Assembly: GCA_018398805.1 (NCBI GenBank)
Contig: JAGFBZ010000178.1
Coordinates: 558,001 to 622,000 of the forward strand
Source: Hirundichthys speculiger
Lineage: Eukaryota > Chordata > Actinopteri > Beloniformes > Exocoetidae
DNA: 64,000 bases
Direction of reading: 5' to 3'
Shown here: positions 34,001 to 47,100 of the stretch, piece after piece
How positions within the stretch are numbered: position 1 is the stretch's first letter
Layout of the letters: each line of letters starts with the position of its first letter
Translations under genes and position numbers: made by a program
Notes under the pieces: model-generated
Database searches by the model: none
What the model was told of the DNA's origin: nothing
The model's input: only the letters and a program-made list of their open reading frames with translations

Positions 34001-35303
34001 AACTTGCCCAGCCCTACTAAGAACCACAGAAGAAAGTCTGTCATACTTTATCGTTACAGTCCAATATATTCTCCACCCAACGGCTCAGACGGTTTACTTT
34101 CCCTTTTCAAAGGAACCTTGTTTTTTTTTGTTTCCTCCTTTCACAAACAAAGGTTCAGTGTGAGAATCTGAAAGAGGAGCTCCAAGTACCTGAACCTTCA
34201 TTTCTCGGTCAGTGTCCCAGATCCTGATGACCCGCACGTCTCCGGACGTCATGAGGAGGCCCGTCTCCTGCTCCCAGTCCACGACCATCCCTGCTCCTGC
34301 AACACAGAGCAGCACAGCAGCCACGGATCAGAGCGCACACCCGCCCACACACGCATGCTGCACAGTGACACGCCACAGACGTTTACTGATGCAACAGAAG
34401 GCTGCTTTTTTTTTTTTTTTTTAAATCACAATTACATGAAAGGAGTTGAAATATTAAAATACTTCAAATAATGAGTTCGCAGTATGAGAGGTGCTGCTTT
34501 AATTTGTTACTTCTAAGCATTTAATTCGATGTAAAATGGACCTTGGCACCTGCGTACACAAACGCAGCTGTTAGACACACAGCAGCATGTGTTCTTTCCT
34601 CTTTACACAACCCACACAATCTGTTGCACATTTAAGAAGGCTCCCGCTGCCATATGCAGCAAGTCAAATGAAAGATGAGCGCGACAGCTCCCTGCACCTC
34701 CGCCCAACTAATAAATATACCAAAAAGAAAAAAAAAAAAAACAGAGAAAAGCATGAAGGAATAAATGACGCTGACATCAGTTTTATTACAGCTACAAGGT
34801 CTAAGTTTTCTCTAACAGCTGTACAAAAGGGTTTTGCATCTTTTCCTTCACGACGACGACTGAGGTCCAAACTCTGAACCTGCATCTGAGCCTTTCAGCA
34901 TATTCTGGTTTTGATGAGACAAATGGTACTCGGGTGAGACAATAAGGGGGGAGGGGGGGGTGAAGGCAGCAAGGCTCTCCATGTGTCAGCGGTCACAGCA
35001 GGAGTCGAGGGAGCGGCGCTCCTCAGGCCCTGCTGGCTCAGTGACGCCTGGGAAAGGCCTCATTCTCCCAGGAAGAGGAGGGCTCAGCGACCGTTCAAGT
35101 GTTTGAATGCCTTACTTTATCTTTTAGTATTTGTTACAACTCTTTCCTCACATTTGCCTGGTCAGTAAAAAAAATAATCAAGCTGAAGTCTGAATGCACA
35201 TTTCTAATCTCAGCTACAAGCAAATCAAGTGATGATGACACCTCTTCCTGTTTGCTGCCATTTGCGTTAATAATAAGCTTTACATACTGGTCATGGAATC
35301 ATG

Positions 35304-35335
<32 letters not shown>

Positions 35336-35388
35336 TTAATATATATATACACACACACACACACCACACACACACACACGCACACATA

Positions 35389-35440
<52 letters not shown>

Positions 35441-35525
35441 GCTGGGCAGCGATTACAATTTTTAATTGCGATTAATTGCATTGTATACTGAAATAATAAA
35501 ATAATGAATTCAAAGTATGTATGTG

Positions 35526-35584
<59 letters not shown>

Positions 35585-35596
35585 ATACATACACAT

Positions 35597-35648
<52 letters not shown>

Positions 35649-38088
35649 GCTGGGCAACGATTACAATTTTTAATTGCGATTAATTGCATTGTATACTGAA
35701 ATAATAATAAATAATGAATTCAAAAGTATTGTAAAGGTCACCTCTAACATTTGTTGTTCAAACACTTTTAACATCAGCACTTATCAGTAACACATATTTA
35801 GTGTTAATCTCATCTTAAAAAATGTTAAATAAAATAAAGCTTATTGCCACTGCCAGGGCATTAATGTCATCCTGTTCTTATAAAAAAAAAAAAATTAAAA
35901 AAAACTCTGAGCCACAATCAGAACATTAAAACATTTCTGAGGTAACAGCAGAAACTTTTAACGGAGAGTTCAACTTGGCACTTGTTACAAATAACCTTGT
36001 TTCTGTTGAATCCTCCTCCGTCTGGGAGAACTTTAAAATGAAAATGTCCATGTTAAAGTTCAGTAACTTTACCAATCTGTGTATCATTCATTCTTTCCAT
36101 TTTGAACTGTCAAAGAAAAATTAAAAAAAAAATTGAAAAGTGACATTTTAAGACAAAAAAAAAAAAAAAACTGGAAAAAATGCCTGTTTTGTTCATATTT
36201 CAATTTTAGACTTGGATCAAAAATACAAAATGAAAAAACCACAGAACTGAATGTTTTATAATCGAGGACTGGACTTTCTGTTGTCGTTACACATCTGTGC
36301 CACTAGATGGAGCCGCACTGAAGTAACCAGTAAGAGAACAGCAGACAGTGAACACATGGAGCTTTTGTGTCAGTCCAGAATTTTATTTTCAGACAGAATT
36401 GTTAATATTGCTACCTGAGTTGCTACCCGAACTGTAAAGTACACAGATTTTTACCGTCATCCGTGTCTGTTTGAGCTTTTTCGCATGTTTACCTGCCAAT
36501 TATCTTTTGGTTCCGCAGCAGCCAGTAACAGACTTTTCAAAACAAAAGCATGTGAGCAACATGCGTTAACGTGCGATAAAATAATGTCGGTGTTAATAAA
36601 TTAATGCGTTAACGCAATAATAACGCGTTAACTTGCCCAGCCCTAATAAATATATATATTTTTTTTTTTTTTTTACTTTGTCTCATGGACATACAAGGGA
36701 AAGTGATCATCCACTCAAATAACAGTCTTCCTTGACTTCCTTCCTTTCACATCTTTGCATCACTTTTGTGGTCTCAGTTTTTTATTTAAATCCACCACCG
36801 AGCCTTGAGGCTAATGACGTTCAATCCCTTTCTTCTGTCATGTCACTTCTCACTGCAGTGCTGCTCGGGATCTTTCGCTGCCTTACTAATCAACGTGTTC
36901 GGGAGCCATAAAGAAACATGAGCCAATTCGGCGTTATGCTGCAGATAGCGGGGTCTCTGCAGCACGACTTTAGGCGATGCCTTTGCGAGGGAGGTTCATC
37001 AGTGTGCTAAAAATACAAACTAGCAGTGGGAAGGCACCCAAAATCCACAACCGGGTGCACTGTTATTGTAGCTGCCATGAATTTGATGAAGGCAATTATT
37101 TTAAATTTTGCTGTTTAGTCTGTCTGTCAATTACTGAGAAAAAAAAACCAGACTACTTTTTTGAATTGTTCTGGATCAGTAGATACTTCATTGTGGATGT
37201 GCACATCATAGAAGTCTGGACTAATGACTGTAAAGGAGGCCGAGGTCTGTGCTCTGTGAATGCCCTTGTAGTTCTTTCAGCTCTGTCATTGAAGTGCTTC
37301 ATACTGGGCTCCAAACTCATAATTAACTAATACCTGTCAATTAAGGCAGCGCTTCAAAGTCAGTAATGTTACCTCACTCACTGTGTATCGACACTGAGAA
37401 CACAGCTGGTGTGTTAAACAAAAACCTTTACTTCACCGATCACTGGATCTGTGGAGCCGGGGGATCGATCGATCCGGGGAAGATGGTTGCCGGCAGCTTC
37501 TCAGAGTAAACTGCCAACACGCTAATGCTGACACACAACAACTGGTGCACTGTTTTGGAGGTGAAAGTCACGTTCTCGGGGTGCTTTCTGGAAGTGCGTC
37601 TGGACACCCTGCAAACAGTCCAGACAGTAACCGTCCGGACCACAAACTGAACGTCTTGTTACTGTTTGTGATGGATGCAGAGCATCTGCATTCCTGACTC
37701 AACATCTCCTGACAGACCTTAGCGGCGACGTTGCACCAAACTGGAAATGTCAACCTAATGCATCATGCAAATGCATGTCATGCCAACTCACTGAATGCAA
37801 CATACGCGCATGTCCCTTTCAGATGCTGAGTGACGCCTGCATGCATCTGTTTCAAACTCCCCGACATGGCCCTGATGTCATCTTTTTAAAGTTACAGGAA
37901 CAATGACTTCTCTTAAAATATTGATGAAAACAAGTACAGAAGCTGAAATAACAGTGGAAGATTTAACATGTTTATTTCAAGTCTTGTCGGTCTTTGGATG
38001 TTATTTATCCATTCGAGGCAGTTTCGAGGACTTTTTATGATTGATCTTCACTGATCATTGTTGGAAGAGAGACGACAGGAAATGAGGG

Positions 38089-38128
<40 letters not shown>

Positions 38129-41100
38129 AAAGAGATCATCATCATCATCATCATATTTACTCCAGTGAAATAGACACAGGAGCATTCTTTAATCCTAACG
38201 GTTGCATGGATGTGAAAAATGAGACATAAATGGAGCAGATGAAGAGTACATGTACTGAAGAAGCCAACGGTAAGAACTCCAAAAAGCAAAATGCGCATCA
38301 AAACACACTCCATTTCTCTCACAAGATTATTTTTAACAAGGATGCAACAAAAATATCATCCTTTTCTCTCCTATTGGAACTCATCACAGCATGCTTCATT
38401 TCCTTTCTGACTCACTTCCTCCAATCGATAACCATCTCCAGCTCTCCTACATGCTCTACAGCTTCACTTCACTGGCATCACTCCATCTTTTCATCCCAGC
38501 TGGCTCCCTCCACAGAAACCAGGAGAGCACAAAGAGCCGTGGTTGTCTCTCTCCTCTGGCTTCTAAACCAGTGAACACATAAATCATGCGCCTTTATGCC
38601 TTTCTTTCATGAGTCGTGACTGTTTTCTATGCGTCACGGCCTCGGCGTGTCTGAAAAACCCCGGGCCCCACGTGGTGGCTTCCATGCCCCCACCGTGACG
38701 TCATCAAGCACCGCGCTACTGGAGGGAACGCCACTTCAGAGGAGCGAAGCTGTGAGGAGAGACGGGCATTCCCTTTGAAGTGGAGCTTGGCAGCGAATGA
38801 ATCTGGGTTACAAAGCAGGGAGGAGCGCAGTATTCTTCAACAACAATGGAAGCATTTCTTCTAAACACTAACAAAAAAAAAAAAAAAAAAAAGAGAAAGC
38901 ATCACAAAACTTTCTTGCAAGTGAGACACGCTTCATCTTTCTTTCTCATCATCATCATCCCTCATCTGCTGCTGATGAGCTAACAGAGGCTTTAACAGAA
39001 GATCTTCAGCTGGCTAAGCACAGCTAAGACCCAACCATCTCTGTGACTTTCATTTTAAACTAACCTTCCAGTTTGTTCCACACACTAACTGCTGGATGAT
39101 GCATCTCTACGGTTTATGGTTATTAGTTCAGAGACATGAGATGTGTTGAGAAACCTGAGGTCGGACGCTCAGTCTCGACCTTGGAAGCATATGAGAGGAC
39201 CTCCCGTCGGTAGTTGGGTTGCTTTCACAGGCTCACGGTCGTGTTGGTGTTGCCGTCATGGTTTCACTTTAGATAAGACTGGAATTTGGTTCTGTCCATT
39301 TTTATTGTCAAACTGCAAACTCGGAAGTCATTTGTTGTATGAGAGTTATTTTGAGCTTTTCATCGTGATCAGCTAGGTGTTTCTGCTGATCCCTAGATCA
39401 TCATTAAGTTTAAATACAATATCTTAATCCTGATCCTGACAAATATATAGTTTAGAGCTCGTTTGCATTTTTAACAGAATGTGCAGCCCTTCTTTTTCTG
39501 TGTGCCTCATATTTTCTTCTCATTGGATTTTTTTTGAAGACCTAAAGATTACCTAAAGAAAAAAAAAAAGAAAAGCAGGTATGACTCCTACAGAAGCCCT
39601 ACAGGTCCGTTTCTACCTCCACAGAAACCTATGAGCTTTTTGATGGGCTCCACTTTGTTTTAGGTTTTGATGTTCTGGTGAAACAGCAGTTTTCTAAGAC
39701 GCCAAATTATACTTTTAAATATAAGACAACCACACTTCTTTTGGCTCCTGGAGACATTTCACTTCTTATCTTTCTGACTAGTAACAATTATCAGGTTTTA
39801 ACCTCTGAGATCCGCGGAGGCCATGTGTGAACTGGGATCAATTAACTCAAATAAAAGAAAGTACAGGTCCTATTAGCTGTGTGTGTGTGTGTGTGTGTGT
39901 GGTGGTGGTGGTGGGGGGGCTTTCCAGATGTTGAACTGCATATATGACATTACTCAGGCTGTGTAAATGGTTGTTATACCCATTTCTAACAGTGTGTCCT
40001 GTGTCCAGGACATTTATATCAACATGTAAAGTCCTTGCAAGCTTATTGTTGAGATTTGTGTCAACGACATCAACAAGTCTGTTCGATGCTCCCTGACACA
40101 GTTGTTTAAAGGCAAAGCAAGTGATTTCTGGATGGTATCCCAGTAAATTATGTCCTATTATGAACTCCTCCAAGCCTCTTCCTCCTCTCCCAACACTTCC
40201 TGTTCATGAGCCTGAACCCTCTTCACTTGTAGTCCTCTGGAGGAATATTTGTTACGGTTTTGGGGGGGGGCAGGCTGTCCCCGCTCTCTTTGTTTCCAGC
40301 TTAGGCAACCAGGGCTAACATGAGGATCGGGTTTCCTTACAGTGTACTCACAAGACGGGAAGCTTGTGAACGGTAAAGAGATAATCAAGACATGTGGATT
40401 AGGAATGACGGAGAATCGCTTACCCTGCCTTTAAGGTGACCGGCCTTCCTGTTGCTCCGTGAGGTAAATGCAGCAGCGGGTTTTCCACAAAAACACCTGT
40501 TTCAGATCATTCAAATTTCTATCACATTGACTCAAAGCCTCCCGTAAATAAGAACGTCCTACCTGGAGAGACCAGTTTTGATACCTGACTCTTTCTTAGT
40601 CAACCTCTCAACACAATGCGGACCACACGACCTGAACATGATTCTGTTCCTAACGCCCAAATGTCTCCAGTCTGTATCATTTCCACCTGGAAATGAGCGG
40701 GACAAAGATATTGGGTTCAGAAAAAAGCAGCTCTGGCTTGTCATTTCTTTGGTTGGACCTGTTTGCACCTGCTCCAGTCTGTGGAAGAGCATGGCTCTAA
40801 TCTTCTTTTCTGGGACAAAATGTTGACATTATGCATCTCTTTAAATTTTTTTTAGCTGTAAATACCAGTTCATAAGACCATGTTTTGAGGGAACAAACTC
40901 TCCCAACACCCAGACGGTGCGCTACTTCAAGCAAACGCTTGCTTGCTTGAATTCCTGATACTTTAGGGACAACTTCTGGGCAAACAAGCAGTTATCAGCT
41001 CTTCTTTGTTGATAAATCCACTCAGCTCACGTCTCTCTCTTCTACGTGACTGACATCGATGTCTATCCATCCGGGAGCCCATTTCCACCGTCGAACCATA

Positions 41101-44100
41101 TTCCCAAATTTCTCCCTTCTTATCTTCTACCTCAAACAACTGAATCCTCCTCGACTTCAACCAAAAACATGAGCTGCGGGTTCAGAGGTGACACCCATCT
41201 GGGTCGGAAACTTCAAACCCCACTCTCCAGCTCTGACTCTTGCTGACAGCGCTGAGCTGAAAACGGGAGCAAGCTCTCCCTCAGAGGAAACCTTTCAGGG
41301 CCCCAACTGGGCCTTAGTTACCTCACAGAAATCAATACAGACGTGAGGAATTGAGTTCTGAGAAGGAGAGGCTACTGCGGGACGGAGTGAGGGCTTCCTT
41401 CCCCGACGGTACATCTGACCTTACAGGGATGAAGGTATAGACAGATCCTCTATACACTCTCTCTTCAGTCTCTTACTGCTCTGAGTCTTTTGTTTGTGTC
41501 CTCTCTGTTGAGATGCAGTGTTTTCCCAAACAAGTATATAAATCTAGTAATGTTATTGATGACCTTTTCCTTGTACAACAGAGGAATAAGACTTTTTTTT
41601 TAACAACATTAAGAGCTGGATACGTCCTCACAGGTTTTGCACCAGTGTACCGAGGCAGTCACCAACTTGTGATGTCTATATATCCCTATAAATGTATTCA
41701 TCTCTTTCTGCGCAGGACCATATTAGCTTTACTTCCTTCCTTTTTTTTTCTTCTTAAGTACACGCCTTCCTCTGCAATTTTATTCTGCACCATTAACTCC
41801 AGTGATGGCCTTGCTACCCCATCGACTGCAGCTCATTAATCCCGGTTCTTTCTCTCGCTCCGTTTCTTAGGAATCTTCCCCTGATCCTGCTTTGAATAGT
41901 AATCAACTTAGCTGCTGTTCCTGGGAAGTTACCCAGCGTGCACATGCCTCCAGCAGACAGTGACATCCTGCTGTGGGAGAGCTCTGACTGGCAGGTACCT
42001 TCCTCGCTGTGAAATCTGTTTTCCTCGAGGAGCCCAGTCTCATTCACGGGGAGGTGGAAAGCTTTGAAACTAGCTGGTTGAAAGCTTAATCAATGTGACG
42101 TTAACTCTCGCTGACCTAATTATCTTAGACAGAATACGTCTTACATCGCTTTAAATAATTCGAGAGGGAAATCCCAAACCATTTTAACGAAACTTAACTT
42201 AAACTTGCGAAGCTCGCACAGTAAGAGTGCAACAACACAGCTCTTCTAAAAGTTAAAGGTCCATATCTAGATTTAGAACAGAGGATTTTTATTCTGATGT
42301 ACGCTTGAGCTTCAGAGTGTAAACGGCATCGAGACACGACTGAAATCAAACGTGAACCCAGCAAATCTTTCCAGTCTGAACCGCCTGCACCAGAGGTACG
42401 ACGGCGTAGGAGGCTCAACACAAGCCGACTTTCCTTCCCGTCAGCTGCTCAATAAACATCTTCACTTCCACCAAAGACCGGCGCCAAAGAGGAGCTCCAA
42501 CATTCTGTCTTTAGCTGCGGTTTTATCTTCACACACTCGCATGAAAAGGGATGTTTGACTCTTCTTCTGCACATAAAGCTTCATGGGTGACAATTAAAAC
42601 CAACATTATTGCTGCAACGAAACCACAACGCTGATTCTGGTGGGAAATTGTTAATCACACAACACTGAATGAAGGTTTTTTTTTTTTTTTTTTTTTAACC
42701 ACCCATTGTGCTCATAATGTCCCCACATTGAATATTTAAAACACGGTAGATATAAATTAGAAACAAAACCCAAGATGGGCATTTGGCTCACAAGGAAAGA
42801 CAGCTCAAAATCACAAAAATCTACCGATGTCATCCAACTTTGAGAAATGAAAGATTTTTCCTTGACAAACACAAATGTACTCAGCTCTCGGCCTGACATC
42901 AGTCACCATCTAACCAGGAGCCCGATCCCTGTCTCTAAACATACTGTCGTCATTTCCTCCGTTTTATCTTAAAGCAACTAAATCTAAAGGTAACATTAAT
43001 CACTAACCTAAAGGAACAGTCTTTTTCTTATCCTACAAATACAACTTGAGATGAACAACAAAACAAACATTGTCACCAGAAATATTGAAGAACTGAGTCA
43101 GAGTGGTGAAGCGGTGGTTTTAGGCTCATTTAAGCCATTACAGCCTGTTAGTCCTTTGGTCCAACACACTGTGTGCATCCTGGAAAGCGACGACATTTTG
43201 TGATTCTTAAAGTTGTCGTAGGCCGCAGAGTTTGGAAAGAGTGACTTGGAAAGAGGATCCAACCTGCTAATTCAGTCGCGTCGACACAGATCTGGTTCAG
43301 ATCAAATACGTCTCCACATATGAAGGAGACCTGAACCTGATCTGGAAATATCTGAACGCGTTTGCTTCCTCGCTGTTCACACTGTCATGACGGGAATCCG
43401 ACATATGTCACGTGGACACAAAAATTCAGAATTTAGTCAATTTTCACTGCAGGTTTTGATTGATGGGACGAGAAAAGGATAGTGATGAATTGTAGATCGA
43501 ATGAGTGCCATGTCCTTTGGTCCGTTACCTGACACACCACCTCCCACCAGCAGGGACTGTGGAAATACGCTGGCTGTCATCAGCACCGATCTTTCCACCA
43601 TCATCGTCGTGTCTGATGCAGAGTCAGGATTCATGAATAAATATCACTTCCATTCAATCATCCACAGTCCATGACTACTTCCCTTTAGCCCGCTGTGAGC
43701 CTGATTTCTTTTGTTTAGGTGATGATGATGCTCTATGTTTAACTTCGTCGCATTGAAATTCTATTTCCTTCAGATGCTCTTTGGTCAAACGTATCTGCCT
43801 ATTTATTTCTCCATTTCTTTTGTTGTACTCTCTTTATTTTCAAGGCCTTTCTGTCTACCAGGATGTTTGCCTGAAACAACTTGCGCACATTTATTACACT
43901 TGCTCCAAATTTTAGATGCAGCAGACCAATCAACGTCCTCTGGCACTCTGTAATAAATGATTTTATAATCATTTCTACTGTTTTAACAGACAGCTCTCTT
44001 CCTGAGATGATCTTTCCTTTTAATCAGCCAATAAACTTGTTAAGGTCTTCAAGCACTCATTTGCATATTTAGAGTCATGCAGTTATTTCTTTTAGAAGTA

Positions 44101-47100
44101 AAAGGTTATCTGTGATTTTTTTTTCCAGCAACCTGATCTAATTAGTTAAAGAAACATGATGAACTTTCCAACGTATGTTTCACAAAGTCAGAAGGTTCAG
44201 ATAATATAGTGCTTTAACAGTCTTTTGTTGACACTGGTTGTAATGATTGAAAAAAAAAAATCACAATGGGGGAAGAAAGGATTTTGTCACTTTGCATTCT
44301 CAGAAAAAAAAAACTGCCTCCAGGCCTGTCGTCTCATGTTCCTCAACCTCCCAACTCATGTTCCTCTCCAGCTCCTCACAGACTTCCAGCATGTGGATTT
44401 ATCAGGTTCCCAGAGCCCTCGTGCTACTGAGGCACCAGGCAGTGCAGCCGGATGTAGAGCAGGACAGAAATCAGTGCTTCCATACTGCTAATAGGTCGAC
44501 GACCGCCCTGCTTTCACTTAACCAGCCAAAACTAAGTGGGACAATGAGAAAGGTAATGAACCTCACCCTGTCGGGACCGGCGGGAATCAACCGAGGTGTG
44601 GGACAACTGTAAGTGAAGAAATAACAGAAAACCTTGCTCGACAATTCACAGCCCAGAACCTAATGAGACTCAACATGACAATGGAAAGTTCAGCTATGCA
44701 TCCAGCTCCTCTAACCCTCCTGCTGACATCACCCTCTTAAATATTCTCCCATTTTCACCTGGAATCTTTTTCCTTCTTTTTAACTCCAGCGACAGCCGTT
44801 GCATGCTGACGCAGCTTCTCTGAGCCCGTGCCAGTGCTGTTGGGCGATGTCACCCGCTCCTCTGGATTTTAACGGGCCGATTCCTTCAGAGACACACACT
44901 GAGCTACATTTGATTTGTTTTTCTGATTTCATCTAAAAATGTGAAAATCTGTGACATATCTGCTGTCACCATCTCAAATGCCAGCAGGTGATTCTCCACA
45001 AATAGGCCAACAACTGGAAACGTGCGCCAAAGTGGCATGCACTGGACTGAAATATCCTCAGTGTGGAGGCTATGATGCTGACAGTTGTGTCTGAAGTTAA
45101 CAGTCCAGCAGGCTCTGTTACTTGTTATCAGACAGAACCTGGAGGTCATTTTGAGGCAGTCTATGATTTAAACATGCTTTTAAATACAATTATTAGCAAA
45201 AATACCACTTTAAAATCAATTTCTTTTTAGCGTGCTTTCATGCTGCCATCGCTTACGTATTTTTTTTAATGCTATCATCTTAAAGTTGCTGTACCAATAA
45301 AGATCTATAAGATGGGAGAGTAATGAAATGTTATTTCATTACACAGCAAACACTTGATGCCATATTCATGCACAGAATCTTGTTTACTGTCTTTAAAAAT
45401 CACTTCGCTGTGAGAAGTCGACCAGCTAACAACTGCTGCAGAAAAAACATCAAAGCAAATAAAAAAAATCTGCATTTGTCGGCGCTTGAAAGAATTATAT
45501 AAATAGAATTTAATGTGGTAATTTGCATTTGAATAGTGTCTGCCATCTCTCACGGAGGAGAAATGAATCCGTGACGAGGGTGTGAAAATGAACCGAAGGT
45601 GACGACAGAGTTGAGTTCTGGAGTAACCTCTCTGCTTTGAGGCACAAATATACTGACAGATGTATGAAAAGATCTTCTGAAAACATGTTAAAAGGCTGAC
45701 AACTAGTACGTTGAACTATTATTTGCTAAGAATGATGAAATGAGGTGTTTGGTGAGGAACCAAACTGGAGCGCTGCGCCACACATGATGGAGGGCTGAAG
45801 CACTCACTCAGAGAAACCAGGTTCTGCGTAGAGCTCAGGACTCGCACCAACACCAGACCAGAGCATTAACAGGTGACCCCTGTGTTACTGGATGACTGCT
45901 AGTTACCCGTCACTAAACTCAGATAGGACTCAGGCTGACGTCTTTGGATCCGAGACTGTCCAGTCCTTCTGTTACTCTGGTAAAAATAAGGAAAATCGTA
46001 TGAGGCACCACATTTCCCCAATACAATGGTACCTCTACTCACGAACGTCTCTACATATGAAACTTTCAGGTTATGAAACACCTCAATGGGAAAATATTGC
46101 CTCTTGTTATGAAAGAAGTTTCAGGATACGAAAAGCAAAAATACAGTAGCGCTGCTACTCGCAGCTCCCAGAGTTTACCGAACATAAACATACTTGTCGG
46201 CTCTGTGTCTCGGTTTGAAAGCGGTGCGTCCGAGCTGCTCTACCATTGGCTATCGCTTAGCATCTTCCTGGCATCCCATTGGCTAGGAGGGCCCCTTGTC
46301 TGTATGAGCGTAACCCAGCAACCCAGGTAAACAGACAGTTATTACCTCCGCCAAGGAGGTTATGTTTTTGCCGGCGTTAATCCGTTTGTCTGTCTGTGTT
46401 CAAGATAACTCAAAAAGTTATGGATGGATTTTGATGAAATTTTCAGGAGTTGTCAGAAATGTGAAAAGGAAGAACTGATTTCATTTTGGGTGTGATCCAG
46501 AAGAAATCCTGGAAATTTTCGATAATTGTTGCGCTTGGTGGAGGTCTGCGTCCTCCGAGTGGTTTTCTTACAGGTTTTTATGTCATTTCATGTATTATTT
46601 ATAATGTAAAGAAAAATTATGTTGAAATTTTGGGGGGCTTGGAACAGATGACGGCATTTACATGGAAAACGTGTCTCTACTTAAGAAATTTTCAGGTTAC
46701 GAAACTACTTCCAGAACCAATTAATTTTGTAAGCAGAGGTACCACTGTATTAGCTTCTCTTGCTTGGCCTGTTAAACTAGGATAGAATTTAAAAGTCTTT
46801 TACGAGCATAGCTCCCTCTCATCTGAACCAACTTCCATATCTCCTCAATCGAGCACTTTGCATCTACATGCAAACTGCATCTACATGCCAGCTAATAAAT
46901 AAGACGCCTTGAATGCTTATTATTATCATTTTTTAAAGGTTTAAGTCTAATTTTTTTATATGCTCATTGAGATGTACGCTCTCTACTTTTGCAGAGTACA
47001 TGCCATTACCGATGTAAATAAAACAAACCAGCCTCTCTCCCCACTGAGATTCTTTTGAATGCTGGAAGTGAGTGCCAGGGACACAGTGGTGGGCATCAAC

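Noticed and set aside
35395..35657. Frames of up to 130 codons rich in Ile-Tyr and Cys-Val
   Set aside because: They are translations of TA and CA microsatellites.
38090..38154. GA and CAT repeats as a regulatory GAGA element
   Set aside because: Plain microsatellites with no other support.
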